From: Streptomyces kaniharaensis
Lineage (GTDB): Bacteria > Actinomycetota > Actinomycetes > Streptomycetales > Streptomycetaceae
Assembly (NCBI RefSeq): GCF_009569385.1
Contig: NZ_WBOF01000001.1
Location: 682,001 to 746,000 of the forward strand
Length of the DNA stretch: 64,000 bases
Reading direction: 5' to 3'
Numbering within the stretch: the stretch's first letter is position 1; each line of letters starts with the position of its first letter. Positions 59,381 to 64,000 of this stretch are shown one piece after another. Under the pieces are notes generated by a model. That model saw only the letters and a list, made by a program, of their open reading frames with translations. It was not told the origin of the DNA and made no database searches. Position numbers and translations under genes: made by a program.

Positions 59381-60526
59381 ATGCAGCACTACCAGGGTTG
59401 GGCCGACGAACGCTTCGGCGCCGTCGCGGACGCGTTCGACCGCAACTTCGCCGAGTTCCCCGAACTCGGCGCCGCCGTCACGGTGTTCGCGGGGGGCCGC
59501 AAGGTCGTCGAGCTGTGGGGCGGCACGGCCGACGAGCGCACCGGCCGGGCCTGGTCACAGGACACCGTCGTCCCGGTCTTCTCGTGCGCCAAGGGCCCGG
59601 TGAGCATCAGCGCCCACCTGCTCGCCCAGCAGGGCCGCCTGGACCTCGACGCCCCGATCGCCCGCTACTGGCCGGAGTTCGCGCGCCACGGCAAGCAGGA
59701 CATCACCACCCGCATGATCCTCGGCCACCGCGCCGGCCTGCCCGCGCTGGACGCCGTGCTCTCCTTCGAGGAGATCGCCGCCTGGACGCCGGTGATCCGC
59801 GCGATCGAGGAGCAGCCGCCGCTGTGGGAGCCGGGCACCACGTACGAGTACCACGGGCACGTGTTCGGCTTCGCGGTCGGCGAGGTGATCCGCCGTGTCA
59901 CCGGCCTGACCCCGGGTGCGTTCTTCCGCAAGGAGATCGCCGAGCCGCTCGGCGGCCTGCCGGTCTGGCTCGGCCTGCCGGACACCGAACTCCCGGACCT
60001 GGCCAGGCTGGTGGAGGCCGATGGGCGCCGCCCGATGCCCGGTCCGGAGCACCTCCTGACCCGGATCGTGACGATGAACGGCGCGCTCGTCTTCCCGGGC
60101 CTGGACGTGCCGCACGGCTGGAACGACCCGGCCCTGCACGCGATCGAGCTGCCGGGTGCGGGCGCCGTCGCCTCCGCGACCGGTCTGGCGGGCCTGTACG
60201 CGGCGGCTGTCACCGGCATCGACGGCGGCGAGCGCCTGCTTTCCCATGACACGGTGACCGACGCGGTGCGCGAAGTCTCCTCCGGCGCGGGCTTCCTGGG
60301 CTTCGACATGGGCGCCCGCTGGGGTTCGGGCGTGCTGCTGGACTCCCTCGCCTTCCGCCCGTTGTACGGCTCACGCAGCTTCGGCAACGACGGCGCGGGC
60401 GGCCAGTTCGCCTTCGGGGACGACGAGTTCGGCGTCGGCTTCGCCTACGTGGCGAACCGGATGATCGGCCACGGCGACGCGCGCGCCACCCGGCTGGTCG
60501 AGGCGGTGCGCGGATGCCTGGGGTGA
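59381..60526 (+). CDS. Beta-lactamase-family serine hydrolase
   Basis: The 381-residue product has the SxxK tetrad S68-C-A-K71 in FSCAKGPVS, a YEYH segment as the YxN-like second motif, and GRxGxD-type late sequence GNDGAGGQFAFGDDEFG. It belongs to the class C/EstB-like esterase group, without a signal peptide, so a cytosolic esterase or amidase is more likely than a beta-lactamase. The next gene overlaps its end by 13 nt. Confidence 0.85.
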   Translation: MQHYQGWADERFGAVADAFDRNFAEFPELGAAVTVFAGGRKVVELWGGTADERTGRAWSQDTVVPVFSCAKGPVSISAHLLAQQGRLDLDAPIARYWPEFARHGKQDITTRMILGHRAGLPALDAVLSFEEIAAWTPVIRAIEEQPPLWEPGTTYEYHGHVFGFAVGEVIRRVTGLTPGAFFRKEIAEPLGGLPVWLGLPDTELPDLARLVEADGRRPMPGPEHLLTRIVTMNGALVFPGLDVPHGWNDPALHAIELPGAGAVASATGLAGLYAAAVTGIDGGERLLSHDTVTDAVREVSSGAGFLGFDMGARWGSGVLLDSLAFRPLYGSRSFGNDGAGGQFAFGDDEFGVGFAYVANRMIGHGDARATRLVEAVRGCLG

Positions 60527-61071
60527 CGGACTTCCTCGCCCGCGTCACCGTCCTGGCCACCACCGGCACCCTCGGCGGCCTGCGCTACGACGCCTCGCTG
60601 CCCGAACTGGCCGCCCGCTACGGCGATCCGTGGCACGGCGGGCGCATCCACCGGGAGTCGCGCTGGCCGCACGCCTTCGGCTTCGGCGACGTGCAGACGG
60701 TGTTCTGTCGCTGCCGTCGCCTGCGCTCGTTCTCCCTGCCCGTCTGGCAGGGCGAGCTGGAACTCCCGTTGCCGGATGGCGGGTTGGGTATCGTCGACAC
60801 GCGCGTGACGGAGTCCGCCCTGCTCACCGCACTCATCGACGCCGGCAGCGTCTGGGAGACGGTGACGTACGAGAACGTCCCCGGCCAGCGGACCCTGGAG
60901 TTCACACCGGTCGAGGAGGTCCGGGTGGGACTCATCCTCACCGACCGCGATTCCTACGACGAACCGCCGCTGGAGGACTGGATGTTGTACAAGGTCGTGC
61001 TCTGGGGCTACGCCCACGTCGACTGCCCCGAGCCCGACCGCGCGCTCCCCGACGACGGATGGGGCGCCTGA
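60514..61071 (+). CDS. Hypothetical protein overlapping the serine hydrolase gene
   Basis: From ATG at 60514 (GAGG 10 nt upstream) the product is 185 residues; GTG at 60523 is an alternative start that makes a GTGA overlap. It has no membrane segment or known motif. Patterns such as LPELAARYGDPW, FGFGDVQTVFCRC and EVRVGLILTDRDSY resemble SMI1/immunity-like small domains of actinomycetes, but I would not assign a function. It is translationally coupled to the hydrolase. Confidence 0.65.
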   Translation: MPGVTDFLARVTVLATTGTLGGLRYDASLPELAARYGDPWHGGRIHRESRWPHAFGFGDVQTVFCRCRRLRSFSLPVWQGELELPLPDGGLGIVDTRVTESALLTALIDAGSVWETVTYENVPGQRTLEFTPVEEVRVGLILTDRDSYDEPPLEDWMLYKVVLWGYAHVDCPEPDRALPDDGWGA

Positions 61072-61108
61072 CGCTCGGAGCCGGACCGCCCGGACCGGAC
61101 CGTTCGGA

Positions 61109-61143
61109 CCGGACCGTTCCGCCCCCCGCGCGGAACGGTCCGG
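61109..61143. terminator. Bidirectional terminator hairpin
   Basis: A perfect 14-bp stem (61109-61122 with 61130-61143) with a 7-nt loop lies between convergent genes ending at 61071 and 61191. Confidence 0.75.
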
Positions 61144-61190
61144 CAGCTCACGGACCGCTGAGCCGGCAGTCGCCGAGCCGGCATGAGCCG

Positions 61191-62576
61191 CTAACCCAGT
61201 AGGAAGTCGTACACCGCCTGCCGCCCGAGGTCACTGGCCGCCCGGGTCTGCACCGAGTGCGCCGCCCCGGGGACGATCACGACCTGGGCGTCGTGCGCCA
61301 TCTCCGCCTCCCGGTACAGCCAGTCGAGCGGGGTGGAGAGGTCCCGGTCACCGCCGAGCAGCAGCACCGGCACGTTCGGCAGCTTGCGGTGCTCCGGCGG
61401 GGACGGCGGCACCTCCTCCTGCGGCCAGTCGAGGCAGGTGAGCAGGGTGCCCGTCCCGGTGGCGGTGGCCGGGTCGAACGGCAAGGTCTCCTCGTCGGTC
61501 AGCTCCTGCCGGGCCTGCTCCAGCGCCGCCGCGCGCCCCTCGACCGGTGTGTCCGAGGTTCCCCACGGGAAGTGGCCGTCGGCGCACAGGGTGCTGGCGT
61601 GCAGGCCCTGGCTGAGGAACGAGGCGGGGACGGCGTTGCCCTGGTGGGCGCCGTCGATGAAGCGCTGGAGCCACTCGGGGTGCCCGGCGGCGGCCTCGTG
61701 CAGGGCCTCCGGGATCCAGCGGTAGTCGGGGTCGACGAACTCGTAGCTGGTGATGGCGTCGAGGACGGCCGGCCCGTTGTGGTACCGGCGGACGGTCGCG
61801 GCGAGGTCGGCGGCCGGGTCGGTGGTGCACCCGGTGGCCTTGCACGCGTCGGTGAGCACCCGGGCGGTGGCCTTCAACGGGACGGGGTCGAGCGGGTCGT
61901 AACCCTGCTGCGGCACCACGGAGTCGAGCACCAGCCGGGCGACGTGCGCCGGGTGTGCGAGTGCGTACCGCTCGGCGGTCATGGTGCCCGCCGAGACACC
62001 GTCGAGGGTGAGGCGCTTGTCACCGAGGGCGCGGCGCAGCTGGTCGATGTCGGCGACGGTGTCGGCGGTGCTGTAGTACCTCCGGTTGGGGCCGATGGCC
62101 GCCGCGCAGTCGGTGACGGCCTGCCGGGTGGGCGGGGTGAGGTCGGAGGCGCCCATCTGCTCCTGGAGGGCCGGGCACTGGAGGGCGTTGGCGCCGGTGC
62201 CGCGCTGGTCGAACATCACCAGGCGGTAGTCCTTGAGCACGGGCGCCAGCTTGGCGGCGATCTTGTTCACCAGCGGGACGCCCGGCTGTCCGGGGCCGCC
62301 GGTGAGGAACAGCAGGTCGCCCTTGGGCGCGTCGGTGTTGCCGCCGACGGCCACCTTGAGGTCGAGGGTGCCGGGAGTGTCGCCGCCGTGGTCGAGCGGG
62401 ACGGTGAGGGTCCCGCAGGTGAAGCCGGCGATGCCGGGGCAGGGCGCCTGCCCGGTGAGCCCACTGCTCGGCCCGTCCTCGGTCGGGGCCGCGACGGCGG
62501 GGGTCCCCAGCGTCGTGCCGGCGACCACCGCGACGGCGCCCAGCAGGGCGGCGATGCGGCCGCGCGTTCTCGTCAT
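61191..62576 (-). CDS. Secreted alpha/beta hydrolase, tripeptidyl-aminopeptidase-like
   Basis: From ATG at 62576 the product is 461 residues with a Sec signal (RTRGRIAALLGAVAVVAGT, then TPAVAA), so it is exported. The peptidase S33/TAP fold has an oxyanion GGPG, nucleophile Ser in DGVSAGTM, Asp in LLLGGDRDLSTPL and His in PGAAHSVQ, with paired Cys in the cap. It trims peptides outside the cell. The 169 bp to the divergent HTH gene is its promoter region. Confidence 0.9.
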   Translation of the reverse strand: MTRTRGRIAALLGAVAVVAGTTLGTPAVAAPTEDGPSSGLTGQAPCPGIAGFTCGTLTVPLDHGGDTPGTLDLKVAVGGNTDAPKGDLLFLTGGPGQPGVPLVNKIAAKLAPVLKDYRLVMFDQRGTGANALQCPALQEQMGASDLTPPTRQAVTDCAAAIGPNRRYYSTADTVADIDQLRRALGDKRLTLDGVSAGTMTAERYALAHPAHVARLVLDSVVPQQGYDPLDPVPLKATARVLTDACKATGCTTDPAADLAATVRRYHNGPAVLDAITSYEFVDPDYRWIPEALHEAAAGHPEWLQRFIDGAHQGNAVPASFLSQGLHASTLCADGHFPWGTSDTPVEGRAAALEQARQELTDEETLPFDPATATGTGTLLTCLDWPQEEVPPSPPEHRKLPNVPVLLLGGDRDLSTPLDWLYREAEMAHDAQVVIVPGAAHSVQTRAASDLGRQAVYDFLLG

Positions 62577-62745
62577 TTCTGTCCTTCCCCGTACGCGTAG
62601 CTCGTGCTGACGCGGTCGGGAAATAGCTTGTGCCTCCGGGGAGTCGGCGCGCGATGATTCCTGCGACGATTCGAGCAGGTTCGAAACGTCGGCCGTCCCG
62701 AACCGTGCTGCGGCGGCCGGACGGTCCGACGGGGGAAGGACACCG

Positions 62746-63735
62746 GTGATCACCCTCACCATCGACTCCACCGGCCTGGCGCGTTCCCGGTTCGCGGTCT
62801 CGCCGCTGCACGAGGCGGTCAACACCCTGATGTCCTCCGGGCTGACGTCCCGCACCGGCCCGTACGCCTGGGTGAGCCGGACGCGGCGGGTGCTGCGGCG
62901 GGAGCGGCTGGAGCTGCTGTCCGCGCTGGCCCTGGACAAGGCCGGGGGCTACCTCCCGGACTTCCTGTCCCCGCACCCGACCGGCCCCTCCCCCGAGGTG
63001 GCGGAGCAGCTGGCGGCTGTGCGCGCCACGCCGCCCGACCGCGTGCTGGGCGAGCTGACGACCGTCCGGCGGGGCCGCCCGGAGGCCGGGCTGATGGGGC
63101 GTGAGTTACCGGACGTCGTGGAGCGCACCTTGCAGCGCGGCCCGCGCTACTTCGCGCAGCGGGCCGCCGACGAGCTGAGCTGCTACTGGGACCTCGCCAT
63201 CGCGCCGTACTGGCCGGACGCCCGGGCGGTGCTCGACGCCGAGGTGGATCTGCGGGGCCGCTTCCTCGCCCGGCACGGCACCGGCGCGCTCATCAACTCG
63301 CTTGCCCCTGAGCTCTCCTGGGCGGACGGGCGGATCAGGCTGGAGAGCCGGATCACGGTGGCGCTGCCGGCCCGGATGGTGCTGCTGATGCCGACGCTGG
63401 TGACGCGCTCGATCCACGTGATCCTGGATCCGATCGACGGCGTCCACCGGGCGCCGACCCTGATGTACCCGGCCGCGCACCGGCCGGTGGCGCGGCTGGA
63501 GCCGAGCCCGGCGCTGGCCCAACTGCTCGGGCCGACGCGGGCGGATCTGCTCGCCGCGCTGACCGGCCCGGCCACGACGGCGACGCTGGCGGGGCGGCAC
63601 TATCTCAACGCCGGCACGGTCTCGTACCACCTGGGGGTGCTGCACCGGTCGGGGCTGGTGAGCCGGGTGCGGAGCGGGCGGGAGGTGCTGTACCGGCGGA
63701 CGCCGCGCGGGGAGGAGCTGGTGGCGGCACAGTAG
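62746..63735 (+). CDS. ArsR-like winged-helix regulator with TTA codon
   Basis: From GTG at 62746, after GGGGGAAGGA, the product is 329 residues. The N-terminal domain (ARSRFAVSPLHEAVNTL, then PYWPDARAVLDAEVDLR) resembles the DUF5937-type ArsR group, and the C-terminal wHTH (GTVSYHLGVLHRSGLVSRVRS) binds DNA. Codon 121 (63106-63108) is TTA, so its synthesis should depend on bldA. It is divergent from the secreted peptidase and may control it. Confidence 0.82.
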   Translation: MITLTIDSTGLARSRFAVSPLHEAVNTLMSSGLTSRTGPYAWVSRTRRVLRRERLELLSALALDKAGGYLPDFLSPHPTGPSPEVAEQLAAVRATPPDRVLGELTTVRRGRPEAGLMGRELPDVVERTLQRGPRYFAQRAADELSCYWDLAIAPYWPDARAVLDAEVDLRGRFLARHGTGALINSLAPELSWADGRIRLESRITVALPARMVLLMPTLVTRSIHVILDPIDGVHRAPTLMYPAAHRPVARLEPSPALAQLLGPTRADLLAALTGPATTATLAGRHYLNAGTVSYHLGVLHRSGLVSRVRSGREVLYRRTPRGEELVAAQ

Positions 63736-63788
63736 GGGCGGCGCATGCACCGGCGCGTGCCCCCTGTTTCACGCCCCTGAGGTTCGGT

Positions 63789-64000
63789 TCACACCAACGC
63801 GCGCGGGAGGACCACCCGCACCCATTCCTCCGGCTGCGACAGATGCGGAGCGTGACCGGCGCCCTCGTAGAGGTGCCGCTCCGCCTTCGGCAGGGTGAGG
63901 TCGATCAGATCCAGCACCTCGCCGAACAACGGCGCGCTGTCGTCGCTCTGCGTGAGCAGCGCGGGGTCGCCGTAGCGGGCGAGGCCGGTGAGGTCGAGGT
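63789..64000 (-). CDS. Alpha/beta hydrolase, C-terminal part only (5' end outside window)
   Basis: About 70 codons remain before the stop at 63789-63791. The segment LTQSDDSAPLFGEVLDLI (Asp region) and HLYEGAGHAPHLSQPEEW (catalytic His) is the C-terminus of an alpha/beta hydrolase. The N-terminus and nucleophile are beyond the window, so the substrate cannot be suggested. Confidence 0.75.
   Translation of the reverse strand, partial: LDLTGLARYGDPALLTQSDDSAPLFGEVLDLIDLTLPKAERHLYEGAGHAPHLSQPEEWVRVVLPRALV

Noticed and set aside
1..64000. CRISPR arrays, tRNA/rRNA genes, prophage or intact insertion sequences
   Set aside because: I saw no regularly spaced repeats, transposase motifs, integrase, or tRNA-like cloverleaf sequences on reading both strands. 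A tRNA scan was not possible.

Overview
The window is high-GC actinomycete DNA: GTG starts, stop/start overlaps of the ATGA/GTGA type, TTA-codon-limited genes, iron and cobalamin control elements. It looks like a Streptomyces (or Kitasatospora) chromosome. The best reading is the linked coformycin (cof) and formycin (for) loci of a Streptomyces kaniharaensis-like producer. I base this on gene content and recalled literature. No search was run.

Layout. 1-8.9 kb: a membrane-anchored TPR protein divergent from an unusual protein kinase, then an iron(III) ABC importer behind a DmdR/IdeR-type iron box. 9.2-11.1 kb: a cobalamin riboswitch followed by the cobalt transporter genes cbtB and cbtA, with a degenerate histidine-phosphatase-like gene divergent from them. 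11.3-14.0 kb: a four-gene minus-strand operon with cofB (SAICAR-synthetase homologue), cofA (SDR reductase), an unknown 140-residue protein and a HAD phosphatase, which fits coformycin synthesis from a histidine-pathway intermediate. 14.2-18.1 kb: a MocR-type regulator, an HD-like protein and an MFS transporter. CofB, the MocR gene and the MFS gene each carry a rare TTA codon.

18.1-48.4 kb: the for region in three transcription blocks. Block 1 (minus, 31.46 to 18.13 kb) holds an ATP-grasp ligase, a saccharopine-dehydrogenase-like protein, a lysine N-hydroxylase, a cupin/MetRS hydrazine synthetase, a class III aminotransferase, an ECF sigma factor, a 2-hydroxyacid dehydrogenase, PurA-like ForA, an IMP-cyclohydrolase-only ForH and two luciferase-like monooxygenases. 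A divergent S9 peptidase lies beside it. Block 2 (minus, 41.43 to 34.25 kb) holds the C-glycoside synthase ForT, PurB-like ForB, two FAD enzymes, an enamidase-like amidohydrolase and a Nudix protein. Block 3 (plus, 41.76 to 48.39 kb) holds a Rieske oxygenase, an FMN reductase, PurC-like ForC, an FAD/Fe-S dehydrogenase and a PfkB kinase. Together they suggest this route: lysine N-hydroxylation, N-N bond formation, oxidation to a pyrazole, C-ribosylation by ForT, then a second set of purine enzymes (ForC, ForB, ForH, ForA) that builds the pyrimidine ring. Coformycin would protect formycin by inhibiting adenosine deaminase.

48.4-64 kb: ordinary accessory and housekeeping genes: pirin, ribulose-phosphate epimerase, an SCO6745-like protein, a C39-like protein, an aldo/keto reductase, a DrrAB-like exporter with a divergent TetR gene and two matching operators, a cystathionine beta-synthase-like protein, AraC and winged-helix regulators, a beta-lactamase-fold hydrolase, a secreted peptidase and a truncated alpha/beta hydrolase. 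I saw no rRNA, tRNA, CRISPR array or intact insertion sequence.
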